Shown piece after piece: positions 10,916 to 20,222 of a DNA stretch of 64,000 nt. The stretch comes from Linanthus parryae (taxonomy: Eukaryota; Streptophyta; Magnoliopsida; Ericales; Polemoniaceae), in assembly GCA_023055425.1 (NCBI GenBank), contig JALGPY010000003.1, forward strand, positions 64,588,991-64,652,990, read 5' to 3'. A program made the translations under genes and the position numbers. The notes beneath the pieces were generated by a model. The model was not told the DNA's origin, did not search any database, and worked only from the letters and a program-made list of their open reading frames with translations. Position 1 is the stretch's first letter. Every line of letters begins with the position of its first letter.

Positions 10916-11371
10916 CAAGACTTATGGGAAACTTTGACAGCAGACAAGGGAGGCTTGGATGCTACAACATCGGAGTTCAAGATGATGGAGGAGAAGGCAC
11001 ATTCAAACATCCTGTTGTGGTTATCGGATGACGTGATCATCGAGGTCGCAAATCATAAGCAAGCAGTAGGGATTTGGCTCAAGTTAATGGGTCTCTACAT
11101 GAAGAAGAGTCTCACTAGCAACTTGATGCTAATGAAACAGCTCTTCACCCTGAGAATGCTTACAACTCTCAAGGACCATGATGAGGATGATGCACTCTTG
11201 TTATTGTTCTCGTTACCTCCATCATATGAGAATGTTGTGCAGTACTTTATTGTGAATAAGGACGAATTAACCCTAGAAGAGGTCAGATCGGCGCTCCATG
11301 TAAGGGAACTGCGCCATAAGGGTGCAATCACAGGTACAGAGGATCATGCTTCCGGATTGATGACGACGTGA
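10916..11371 (+). pseudogene. Tork gag, 5'-truncated
   Basis: The open frame reads through 160 codons, but its first nine or so come from the Tat-1 LTR, so the apparent ATG at 10889 is not the gag start. Gag features are LWLSDDVIIEVA, GIWLKLMGLYMKKSLTSNLML, LFTLRM, LLFSLPPSYENVV and LTLEEVRSALHVRELRHK. A stretch around RMLTTLKDHDEDDALLLL is shorter than in Tnt1-like gags, so an internal deletion is likely. The stop at 11369 lies before the zinc knuckle. Confidence 0.75.
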
Positions 11372-12552
11372 GGAAGCAATAAGGGTTAGAAGAACAAGAA
11401 GAAGTAGTTCTCCGATTCTAAGTAATCCAAGGATGTTTGTGCCTGGTGCAAGGAGAAGGGGAACTGGAAGAGAGATTGCTCGAAACAAGATCAACAGGGA
11501 CATAATGGCTCTGTAGCCGTGGTAGAGATGGGGAATTTGTATGAGGATTATTTCGTTCTACTGGCGGATGATGTCAGGCATCAACCAGATGCGTGGTTTC
11601 TTGGCTTTGGGGCTTCTTATCACACATGTTCTAACAGTGAACTGTTTTTAAGCTACAACCGCGCATATGGAGGATACACACATACCCCTTGTGATAAAGA
11701 ATTCGATTTCTTTGAGTTTAATTGACAGCAAGGGTTTTAGCTTCAAGGTGAAGGTGTAGGATTATGCGTCTACAAGGGTCCGGATGTGCTACTCAAGGGA
11801 GTCAAGGATGAGACTTTGTAGGTTCTACATGGTTCAGCCATCACAGGGTCTGCCCGCAGTTGTCTCAGCCAAGATTAACGAAGCTGATCAAACCAAGCTA
11901 TGGTATATGAGGCTCGGTCATATGAGTGAACGTAGAATGCAGGAACTTCACTAGAAAGGCTATCTCACTGGGAATGCGCCCAAGAGCCTAGGGTTTTGTG
12001 AGCACTGTGTGTATGGGAAGCTACAATTAGCAAGTTCCATAAGGTGGTTCATAGATGAAAGGTGCTCTTGATTATATCCATTCTGATTGCCGGGGTCCAT
12101 CTTGAGTTGAGGCGATTGGCAGGTACGAATATTTCTTGAGCATTATAGATGACTACTCAAGGATGACTAGGATATTCGCAATGAAGCAGAGAAGTGAAGC
12201 CTTCCCCAAAATGAAGGATGGAGGACCTTAGTAGAGAATAAGGTGGGAAAGAAGGTGAAGAGGCTGCACAAGGACAACAGTTTGGAGTTTGTTCACCAGA
12301 GTTTGATTGATTCTGCAAGGACCAGGGTATAACTCACAATCACGCCGTTTGACACACACCACATCAGAATGGTGTAGCCGAAAGAATGAATCAGACACCT
12401 TTAGTGAAAGGAAGGTAGCTTTCGAATGTAGGTCTTTCTGGGGTGTTCTGGGGAGAGGCAGTTTCCATGGCATGCTATCTCGTAAATCGGAGCCCGCACA
12501 GAGGTATAAGATGCAAGATTCCTATTGAAGAAGAGATGCAGATTAGTCTGAT
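11372..12552 (+). pseudogene. Tork zinc knuckle, protease and integrase region
   Basis: At about 11430-11483 the sequence encodes CAWCKEKGNWKRDC, a CCHC knuckle whose His is Asn. The protease active site appears at 11519-11725 as DAWFLGFGASYHTC, where the catalytic D-[ST]-G is changed to G-F-G. Integrase follows in several frames: LWYMRLGHMSERRMQELH and FCEHCVYGKLQ give the HHCC zinc site near 11900-12030, and the catalytic core is scattered over 12060-12540 with stops and frameshifts. None of these could act. Confidence 0.65.
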
Positions 12553-14313
12553 TTGAGAGTTTTTCGTTGCATTCCCTATTATCAGGTTGATGATGAAAAA
12601 CTAGAAACAAGAGAAAATAATGGAGTATTCATGGGCTTCATAACAGGTGTGAAGGGATACATGATTTGGACGGACAAAAAGGTTAAACTTAGGATAAGTG
12701 TAGTCTTTGATGAGAGTTCAATGCTGAAGAATTCCATGAAGGTGGGGCTTGGAGATGCGGATAAGAAGTTGGAGGGAGAGTCGGATCCTAGTGATCTTAA
12801 GGATTCCAAAATCTCTACACCGCTGTCGGAAACCGAAGAGGAAAAAGTAGAAGAGTCTGATGGAGATGCGTCACTACCAGAGGAACCGGATCATCAGCAT
12901 ATTGATGTAGGAAGACCAAGGAGAGTTATAAAGCCACCCGAAAGATACAGAGATAATGGTATGGTGGGATATGTATTGCAGGTAGCGAAGGAGGTGGAGT
13001 ATGAGCCGGCCACCTACAAGCCCGCTATATCTAGTTATGAGTCAGCATAATGGATTGCCGCGATGGGAGAAGAGATGGAGTCTCTTAGAAATAAATCGAC
13101 TTGGGAGCTTGTTAAAATTTCAGTGGGAAGGAAGATAGTCAGTTTCAAGTGGGTCTTCAGAAGAAGTGAAGGAACTACAGCTGGCGAAGGCATCAAGTAT
13201 ATAGCAAGGTTAGTTGCAAGAGGGTTCAGTTAGAAAGAAGGGGTTGACTACAACAAGATCTTCTCACCAGTGGTTATACATTCTTCTATCCTGGTGCTAC
13301 TAACTCTAGTGGCGCACCACGACTTAGAGCTTGAACAGCTAGATGTGAGAACTGCTTTCCTACATGGAGAGTTGGAAGAGGAGATATACATGAGCCCGCT
13401 GGAGGGGTTCCAAGTTCCCGGAAAAGCAGAACACATGTGCAAGCTGAAAAGATCTCTCTATGGAATTAAGTAGTCGCCAAGGCAATGGTACAAGAGGTTT
13501 GTCAGCTTCATGTTGAAGATTGGTTACCAAAAGGACGATATGATTGTTGCATGTATCACAAGATGTTGCATGGCAGATCACGCATTTACCTGGTTCTATA
13601 TTGGATGACATTATGATTGCAAATCAGAATATCAAGGAAATTAGAGAACAAAGATGTCTCTCGGTGCGGAATTCGAGATGAAGGATCTGGGGGCTGCTCG
13701 AAAGATATTGGGAGTTGAGATCTATAGAGATCGGAAGAAGAAGAAGCTTTTCTTATCATTGCAAGGATACATCAAGAAGGTCTTGGCAAGATTCAGGATA
13801 TTATCAGCTAAATCTATAGATTCCCCTATGGAGACTAACAACAAGTTAGGAATGTACACCGTTCAGACTGAGGAGGAGAAGGAGGACATGTCCAAGTTTC
13901 CATATGCTAGCGCAGTTGGAAGTCGCATGTATGCTATGGTCTGTACTCGAGCGGACATAGCATTTGATGTTAGTGTGCTTAGTCGTGTTATGGCTCAACC
14001 AATTAAGGATCATTGCCAGGCTGTTAAGCGCATATTTAGGTATCTCAAAGGTACGTCCGACATTGGCCTATGCTATGGGGCTAATGAAAACATCTTCGTA
14101 CCTGGTTTCTCGGATTTGGATTATGCAAGGGACATTGATAGTCGAAGATCAATGACTTGCTATGTGTTTTCTTATGGAGCATTTGTTGTGAGTTCGAAGG
14201 CTACACTATAGTCGACGATGACTTTATCCACCACGGTGGCAGAGTATATGGGTCTAACAGAAGCAGCATAGGAGGAAATTTGGCTTAAAGGAATGGCCAA
14301 TGATCTAGGGCTA
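12553..14313 (+). pseudogene. Tork reverse transcriptase and RNase H, left part
   Basis: The 12553-13050 frame holds the integrase C-terminus and the linker with the GRPRRVIKPPERY motif. Reverse transcriptase is seen at 13060-13611 (LEQLDVRTAFLHGELEEEIYM, KLKRSLYGIK followed by a stop) and 13654-14211 (EFEMKDLGAARKILGVEIYRDR, YASAVGSRMYAMVCTRADIAF). The YVDD stretch near 13590 is degraded. RNase H begins FSDLDYARDIDSRRSMTCYVF, with TVAEYMGLTEAA after one stop. Athila-B interrupts it at 14313, and the next RNase H block is found at 28152. Confidence 0.8.
14309..14313. repeat. Target site duplication of Athila-B, left copy
   Basis: GGCTA directly before the LTR start TGACAGC. The same 5-mer follows the other LTR at 28147-28151. 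A 5-bp duplication is usual for Ty3 elements. Confidence 0.85.
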
Positions 14314-15310
14314 TGACAGCGTAAATCTATCTGCTTTTTCGCAAGTGTACGATCAAGTAATATAGAGTATGTAATTGTGACTCTGATTGTCGAACCCTCG
14401 AGAACAGTTTAAGTTTTGCTTATTAGAATTAGAATTAGACACAAAGTCTGTAAAAAGGAGGAAGGTTGGGATTTGATTCTACTCACTAAATTGCAGTAAA
14501 TAAAACGATATTTAGAAAAGCTTATTTTATTTTTCTTTTAAATACTTTGCAGAAATTGTTGTAGTTGTAAAAATCAATAATTCTAAGAATCTAGGTCCCA
14601 GGATCCCCTAGGGTTAATCTCCAGCTTTCATGGTATATTCGATTTCAGAAACACACGGTGGTTTTGTTTATGCCAGCATACCAACAGTACAATCTCCTCT
14701 CGGTCTCATGCACCTATCACTCTCCTGCAGATTTTCGGGTCCTCTCGGTCCACTTAAATCTGCAGGTTCGTTCTAAGTCTGCTAGGGTTACAGGTTCTCC
14801 TCTCGGTCTCCCCCTAAACGTCTAACAGTTGGTCTAATGCTTCTGGGCTAGTCCCCTGATTCTTTTCACCTCTCGGTCCATCAAGGCAGAGTACTAAATC
14901 CTCACTTTTCTTTCTAACTCTCACTGGTCACTCTCGCGCACCAGATCCTGTCTTTAACACTCCTGGGTGATCAAGCCATTCATGTATGTAAATAAAATCA
15001 AAGACAGAATAATAAACAATCCATCCTGTATTAAGGCTTCAACTAGCCATGCATCTGAAAATCAAACAACCAAGTATGCTGAATTCATAAGCCCTAGGTT
15101 CACCGAGAACCTAGGAAAAAGGTCTAGCTAGCTTGCATTATTGAAAAACAACGTTTCATAAAAGAGAGAAAAGATCAAACTAGTTATTGGCTGAATACTG
15201 AAAAACTGCTCCAATCCTGACGGCTCTGAAACTGGCTGATGTGATGGTGATGATGATGATAGATGTATGAGTGTGTATGTGTAACCCTAATTCAGTGCTG
15301 GGACACCTCC

Positions 15311-15317
15311 TTTTATA
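15311..15317 (-). promoter_or_regulatory. TATA box in the 3' LTR of Athila-B
   Basis: On the minus strand CAGTATAAAAGGAGG lies 84 bp downstream of the nearest palindrome. The same box at the same distance occurs in the other LTR (27395-27401). Confidence 0.65.
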
Positions 15318-15401
15318 CTGCCACAGTCTCCAAAACTGATGCACGAAATTCCTGTTTTACCCTCAAAAAGACCCGTCCTGGAAGCTTCTGGAAACCCTCC
15401 G

Positions 15402-15768
15402 TGCGTTCAAACGCAACTCACCTGCGTTCAAACGCAGTGCGTCTGAACGCACTCATCCTGCGTTTGAACGCAGGCCTTAACCGCTTTTCCTTCCTCTGGC
15501 TTCTGACTTCTCGGACATGTGCGTTTGAACGCAGCTCCCCTGCGTTTGAACGCACAACTTGGTCTTTTCTTCTTCTGATGTCGAGTCCTGCGTTTGAACG
15601 CAGGTTGTGCGTCTGAACGCACCCCTTAGCTTTTCTGCATTTCTGAATTTGAACCCTGCGTTTGAACGCAGGCCGTGCGTCTGAACGCAGGCCTTAGCCT
15701 CTTTTCCGCCATTTTCCCGCTGCTGCCATCTGGTGCGTTTGAACGCAGGTGCCCTGCGTTTAAACGCA
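15402..15768. repeat. Array of 12 paired palindromes, TGCGTT-YR-AACGCA, in the 3' LTR of Athila-B
   Basis: Starts at 15402, 15423, 15438, 15459, 15520, 15541, 15589, 15608, 15657, 15676, 15734 and 15755. Each is a 14-bp inverted repeat with arms TGCGTT/AACGCA and a two-base centre; some first arms read TGCGTC. Except for the closely packed first four, they form pairs 19-21 bp apart with 48-61 bp between pair starts. Spacer sequence differs from pair to pair, so simple recent tandem duplication does not explain it. The array lies in U3, upstream of the TATA box. Confidence 0.9.
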
Positions 15769-16062
15769 CAACTTAGACTTTTCTGCTCTTTTTTCTGCTC
15801 AGCTCTCCTAATACGCTGCCTCCCATCCAAGTCAATCCCATGCATTTCTCGGCACCTGTTACCTGCACATTATAACATGTACCCGCGATCATATCCAACA
15901 AACAAAAGTATGCATGAAATTACTCAAATCTTGCAATCATGTCCTATAAATCTCTGCCTCGTATCAGGTGGAAAATAAGCTGAAAATGGGCAAACTCAAC
16001 TCTCACAGGGTTAAAACCAATGGTAAAAAGATGTCCCAGACTAGTCCATTTTCAAGCTGTCA

Positions 16063-16079
16063 AAATACCCCCACACTAA
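16063..16079 (-). other. Polypurine tract of Athila-B
   Basis: On the minus strand TTTAGTGTGGGGGTATTT adjoins the LTR start TGACAGC. It resembles the tract of Athila-A at 4149-4164. Confidence 0.75.
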
Positions 16080-17409
16080 ACTCTGCTCGTCCCGAGCAGA
16101 CCCTTGCATACTGCCTTGCAGACCCATCTTTTGCATACTTTAATTGCATACTCGCCTTTTTCACAGATTCATGTCACAGACCAAAAGACTCAATAGATGA
16201 CTGACTCAGATACAGAATATACACAAACTGACTCAAGACACAGCAAATTTTTTTTTTTTTTTTTCTCTGAGATTGGGCAACCTCTCTATCATAAACTGAA
16301 ATTATCAAATCCTCACAAGAATTTTGAAATTCCACAACGCGCAGCAAGAAATGGTATAAACTGATCCTGTGCACAAACTCACTAAGGTGTCCCTAAACAT
16401 CCACCAAACCAACCAAGATAAAGCACGTCTTTTGACTTAGAGGGTCCAGGCTTCTTCAAGTCAACAAATAATTTTTCTTCGCCAAGTCATTTGAGGTTTT
16501 CAGACCCTCTTAGCCGTTATTGCGTTTGATTTGCAAATTGTCCCATTGCTGGGAGACACAACTCCTGTGTAATGGTTTGACTTTAATTTCCCTCTTAAGC
16601 TCTAAATTGGATTGAATCCAAATTTTCCATGTGAATGGAAGCACATTATGTTGTTTCTCCTTTAAGCACAAACAATTATTTATTTATTTTTTTTTCAGAT
16701 TGTTTTTTCTTTCTTTTTTTTATAAACCTTCTCTGTTTTTACAACTGTGCAGTAGAGCTTTAAGAGTGCGGGCTTTTTAGGATTTTCTCTTGGAACCACC
16801 TTAAGGGATGGTGGTGTACATTCCCCAACTTCGCTTAGGCCAAAGACTTGTACCACATAAAACCGACTCTACACGAAGGTCCACCCCAGATTCCAAGAGT
16901 CCACCAGTTTCCACGGGAAACAGAATATTCAATTATCTAAGGACCAAATCCACCTAGCACACTAGAGAAGTCAAAAGTATGCCTGTTATCTACTTTCCAC
17001 ATTCCTGAATACCCGGGACATCCTGTCGTGAGACTTGCGCACAAAACACTAAAATTTGAAGTATCCCTACTACGGTGCTTCCTACTCTCATAAGCTCTTT
17101 CATTGGATTCTCTTCAGTTTCTAGGTCCTAAGTTGCCCTTTCTCAAAAAATTTCAAATTATTTACATTTTATTTTGTTTTTGTTTTTTTATTTTTTTTTT
17201 TATTTTTTATTATTATTTTTTTTTAATTTTTTTTTTATTATTATCATGCAAGGTCAGAAAAGTTGGTGGGTAGACTCAACATAAAAAAACGTGCTGACTC
17301 AAAAATGAAAATAAAGTGAAAAATGAAATTGACAAAAATATGCTGACATGGCTATGCAGGAGGACACGATTCCCCACCCCCACACTTGAGGTGGCGTGTC
17401 CTCGCGACT
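16080..17409 (-). other. Athila-B 3' non-coding region
   Basis: No gene seen. The stretch separates the third ORF from the polypurine tract and contains T-rich runs at 16248-16264, 16679-16720 and 17160-17245. Its counterpart in Athila-A is 2236-4146, also with A/T-rich runs. Confidence 0.6.
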
Positions 17410-19095
17410 CTACTGATCTGGCCTGTAACTAGAATCTGTGTTCTCCGGAGTAGACTGGTCAGTCGGCTCTGGAGATGGTGAAGGGGTTCGCCCTCTGGCG
17501 CATTTCCTCGCAGCATGGCATGCTGCGGCAGCGGTACCAGCATGGCTGGCACCGGGATGGGCACTGCTGGCCCCTGGTTCTGCATGCTGCCTAGGTGGGT
17601 ACTGAGTACCGGGTCTGCCGGGGTCACCAACGCTGTCAGCGTGTTCCGGACTCGGTGTGGGGTCATGGCCAGAGAAGCTGTCATACGGACGACTATCCTC
17701 CATTGTCCAGCTGGGACAATTATCACTCGAATAGCGGTCCGGGAAATTAAATCTCTTACCACGCATGTTGCTCTGAATTTCAGCGAGTGTCGCCTCATGA
17801 GCTCTCAATGCGGCTGTGTTAGCGTGGTAAATATGCTTCTGGGTCTTGAACAATTTGCCAAGACCCCTGGCCATTTTCTTGACCGTCCTTACCAGGTAGT
17901 TCTGTACTTTTTCTTGGGCCTTAATTTTCTTTCTGACCCATTCCTCATGCTCAGTCCTCTCCAGGCGCCCAAAAGAACTGCGCCTGGCCCCTCTGCTGGA
18001 CTGCCCTAAGTCGGGGTCGGCCTGCCTGTGTTCACTGGAACTGGCAGATCGTGGCAGTCGGAGGGGACCTGGTAAGGCTGGAAAACCCCCATCACCGGGA
18101 GGAGGTGGTGGTGGCATGCCAACACCCCCACCCTGAGGTGGAGCATCATCATCATCATCATCCACTTGGACAAATTCTGGAGGCCCGTGCACGGCCTCAT
18201 GCAATGCACATCTCATGTTTCGGTACTTGCGTACCTGCACTGGTCGGATATCTCTCAGCTCGCCAGGGATAACCACCCGATAATCCTGCGCCATTTTTGT
18301 TAACATCCCCAGGAGACCCAAACCCTTCTTGCTGTGGGTCTCTCTTCGTTCCCGGAAAAACTCACAAATAATCTCCGGGAGGCTCACAGGCTCTCGGGCC
18401 ATCAGACAGTACACCAAAAGGGCAATGTTATAATCAATGCGGGTAAAGTGTTTAATACCCACAATTTTGTTGTTTACCCACTCAGTCCACCATCTCGCCT
18501 CTCGAATCAGGTAGGTCGCATGGAGTTTCCGGTAGGAAGGACTTCGTTCAGGATAGTACCAAGCAGCGCCTGGTACACCAGCACACATGGTGGTCAAGAT
18601 CTGCTCGCTAAGCTGTTCAGATGGATGACGCCTCAGTTCCTGAAACTGACAGTCATCCAACACTAATTCTAGACCCAGACTCTCTCGGATACTCTCTGGG
18701 GTGATTCGAATCCATCTTTTTCTGCAGTAAATCCAGTCAATTGACTGGGCTTCACTGTTCATGCACTGCTGGAGATTGCTGAAAATCTCCTTAGCCAGCA
18801 CAGAACTGACTTGCAGATTGGTGAAACCAGTAAACAAATCCCCAAAATGATCCTGCCCAGTATAGTTGAACAGTTCATCCCCCATTGCTACTCTATCACG
18901 GGGAAAGGTCCTCTCAGCAGGTATGTCATACCGAATCTTTTTGTCTTGCAGAAAGAAACGGTGAGCCTCCATGTTAACAAACCTATGGTCGCATAAATGG
19001 TCAACCCTAAGCAATCTGCAGTCTATGATGTTCAAAGGTGCAATCGCCCTATCAGGCCTCATGTAAGGGCTATCCTCATCCATTTCAAGATTCAA
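17410..19095 (-). CDS. Athila third ORF (env-like, ATHILA ORF-1 type), intact
   Basis: 561 codons without a stop, located between integrase and the 3' LTR, as in Athila elements. Residues about 60-290 form the conserved part: FTGFTNLQVSSVLAKE, WIRITPESIRESLGLE, REARWWTEWVNNKIVGIKHF, then LLVYCLMAREPVSLPEIICE. After about residue 315 come an Asp run, Gly/Pro-rich repeats, a basic helix-prone stretch (EEWVRKKIKAQEKVQNYL) and a Ser/Pro-rich tail. I find no N-terminal signal peptide and no hydrophobic membrane segment, so the env-like label describes position only. The Tyr-Cys-Leu-Met block also occurs in the SIRE third ORFs of this window. The ATG lies about 294 bp after a TATA box at 19389. Function is unknown. 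Confidence 0.85.
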   Translation of the reverse strand: MNLEMDEDSPYMRPDRAIAPLNIIDCRLLRVDHLCDHRFVNMEAHRFFLQDKKIRYDIPAERTFPRDRVAMGDELFNYTGQDHFGDLFTGFTNLQVSSVLAKEIFSNLQQCMNSEAQSIDWIYCRKRWIRITPESIRESLGLELVLDDCQFQELRRHPSEQLSEQILTTMCAGVPGAAWYYPERSPSYRKLHATYLIREARWWTEWVNNKIVGIKHFTRIDYNIALLVYCLMAREPVSLPEIICEFFRERRETHSKKGLGLLGMLTKMAQDYRVVIPGELRDIRPVQVRKYRNMRCALHEAVHGPPEFVQVDDDDDDAPPQGGGVGMPPPPPPGDGGFPALPGPLRLPRSASSSEHRQADPDLGQSSRGARRSSFGRLERTEHEEWVRKKIKAQEKVQNYLVRTVKKMARGLGKLFKTQKHIYHANTAALRAHEATLAEIQSNMRGKRFNFPDRYSSDNCPSWTMEDSRPYDSFSGHDPTPSPEHADSVGDPGRPGTQYPPRQHAEPGASSAHPGASHAGTAAAACHAARKCARGRTPSPSPEPTDQSTPENTDSSYRPDQ

Positions 19096-19388
19096 ACAGA
19101 AAAAATGAAAATATTCAAAGAGAAGGAAAAGATAGAACCTGGCTACCCGGAGTGAATCTTACGGGTATAGATCTGGAAATTGCTCTCTGAAGTGGATCTG
19201 TCGGTGTTTGGATCGGATGAGTTTGACCACCCCCACACTGTTCCTGACCTTCTGGTGGTCCTGCGGTGGTCGTCGGAGATTCCTGGCGGCTGACTGCTTC
19301 TGGCGGCTGCTAGGGCAGAGAGAATTTATAGAGAGAGAGTTGAAAACTGGATGACTTGGGTGAAAATGAGTCACTGTCATCCGTACAG

Positions 19389-19396
19389 TATATATA
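19389..19396 (-). promoter_or_regulatory. Candidate internal promoter (TATA box) for the Athila-B third ORF
   Basis: TATATATA on the minus strand (context GCCTATATATACTGT) lies 83 bp downstream of the pol-ORF3 palindrome array and about 294 bp upstream of the ORF start. The spacing from array to TATA box equals that in the LTRs (84 bp), which is the reason for calling it a promoter. No transcript data are available. Confidence 0.55.
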
Positions 19397-19479
19397 GGCA
19401 AATTTTCAGAAATTGCAGAATGGCCCCTGAATTTCAAATTTTTTCAAATTTTTCCGAAATTTCTGATCCCGCTCGAATG

Positions 19480-20049
19480 TGCGTTTAAACGCAGCTTCTG
19501 CGTTTGAACGCACGTCTTCAACTTTTCAGGAAATTTGAAATTCTCTTGATCTGCGTTTGAACGCATGGTGTGCGTTTGGACGCAGTGCTTGAAGTTCTAT
19601 GAATTTTCTGGGCTTTGTTGATTTGCGTTTGAACGCACATGAGTTGCGTTTAAACGCAATGCTTAGCTTCTGCAATGCTTCTGATGAGCTGCGTTTGAAC
19701 GCACATGATCCGCGTTTAAACGCATGCCTTGACTCTAGAAATTCTCTGCTGATTGGCTTTTGCGTTCGAACGCACCCTCTGCGTTTAGACGCACGTCCTT
19801 AGGCTTTTTCCAACCCATCTTTTTCTTCTTGCGTTTGAACGTATCTTGTGCGTTTGAACGCACCACTAGTTGGCTGGAAATCTTCATTGTGTGATCTGCG
19901 TTTGAACGCACGGGTATGCGTTTGAACGCATAAGTGTTAGCCATTTCCAGTGTTTCTTCTGTCTGTTGGTGGGTCTGCGTTTGAACGCAAGGTGTCTGCG
20001 TTTGAACGCACATCTGCGTTTGAACGCATGTCTCCTGCGTTTGAACGCA
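19480..20049. repeat. Array of 18 paired palindromes upstream of the Athila-B third ORF
   Basis: Same motif as in the LTRs. Starts at 19480/19499, 19552/19571, 19624/19645, 19690/19711, 19761/19780, 19830/19849, 19897/19917 and 19976/19997/20015/20036. Spacing within pairs is 18-21 bp; pair-to-pair spacing is 45-59 bp. Some members are perfect 14-bp palindromes (TGCGTTTAAACGCA). A few have single changes (19571 TTGG, 19711 CGCG, 19780 TTAG, 19830 CGTA). The spacers are unrelated in sequence. The array fills most of the gap between integrase and the third ORF. Confidence 0.9.
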
Positions 20050-20222
20050 CGCCTCTGATTCCTGAAACACTGAGTTCAACATTAAACCCCTCTTTCTCAA
20101 TTTTCTCTCAAATTATGAACATTGTAAAAATTATATAAAAACAACTAATCTATGTTGGGTTGCCTCCCAACCAGCGCTTGTGATTTACAGTCGACAGCCC
20201 GACTTTGTTACCTCTGTTGTAA

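Larger units (their letters stand above)
10916..14313 (+). mobile_element. Tork-type Ty1/copia retrotransposon, decayed, left part
   Basis: Plus-strand order is gag, zinc knuckle, protease, integrase, reverse transcriptase, RNase H, which is the Ty1 order. Residue patterns such as LSDDV, LMGLYMKKSLTSNL, LPPSYENVV and ALHVRELRHKG in gag fit the Tork (Tnt1-like) lineage. The 5' end is missing because Tat-1 is inserted at 10915/10916. RNase H is cut at 14313 by Athila-B and continues at 28152. All domains carry stops or frameshifts. Neither LTR is recognised. Confidence 0.8.
14314..16062 (-). repeat. 3' LTR of Athila-B
   Basis: 1749 bp, against 1758 bp for the partner LTR, and very similar to it throughout. 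Differences seen by eye include short indels near 15240 and single changes, several of them at CG sites inside the palindromes. Read on the minus strand it holds the palindrome array (15768 to 15402), a TATA box at 15317-15311 and the R/U5 part. Confidence 0.95.

Noticed and set aside
15263..15845. Open frames on both strands over the palindrome arrays (repeated LRLNA, CVQTQ, AFKRR)
   Set aside because: They come from the palindromic repeats, which lack stops in several frames. They occur in LTRs and have no start context or homology.
17410..19095. Viral envelope glycoprotein
   Set aside because: No signal peptide, no hydrophobic membrane segment and no furin-like site seen. The label env-like rests on position only.
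19480..20049. CRISPR-like look of regularly spaced palindromic repeats
   Set aside because: Repeats are only 14 bp, spacers are short and alternate between about 5 and 35 bp, no cas genes are near, and the DNA is from a plant retrotransposon.
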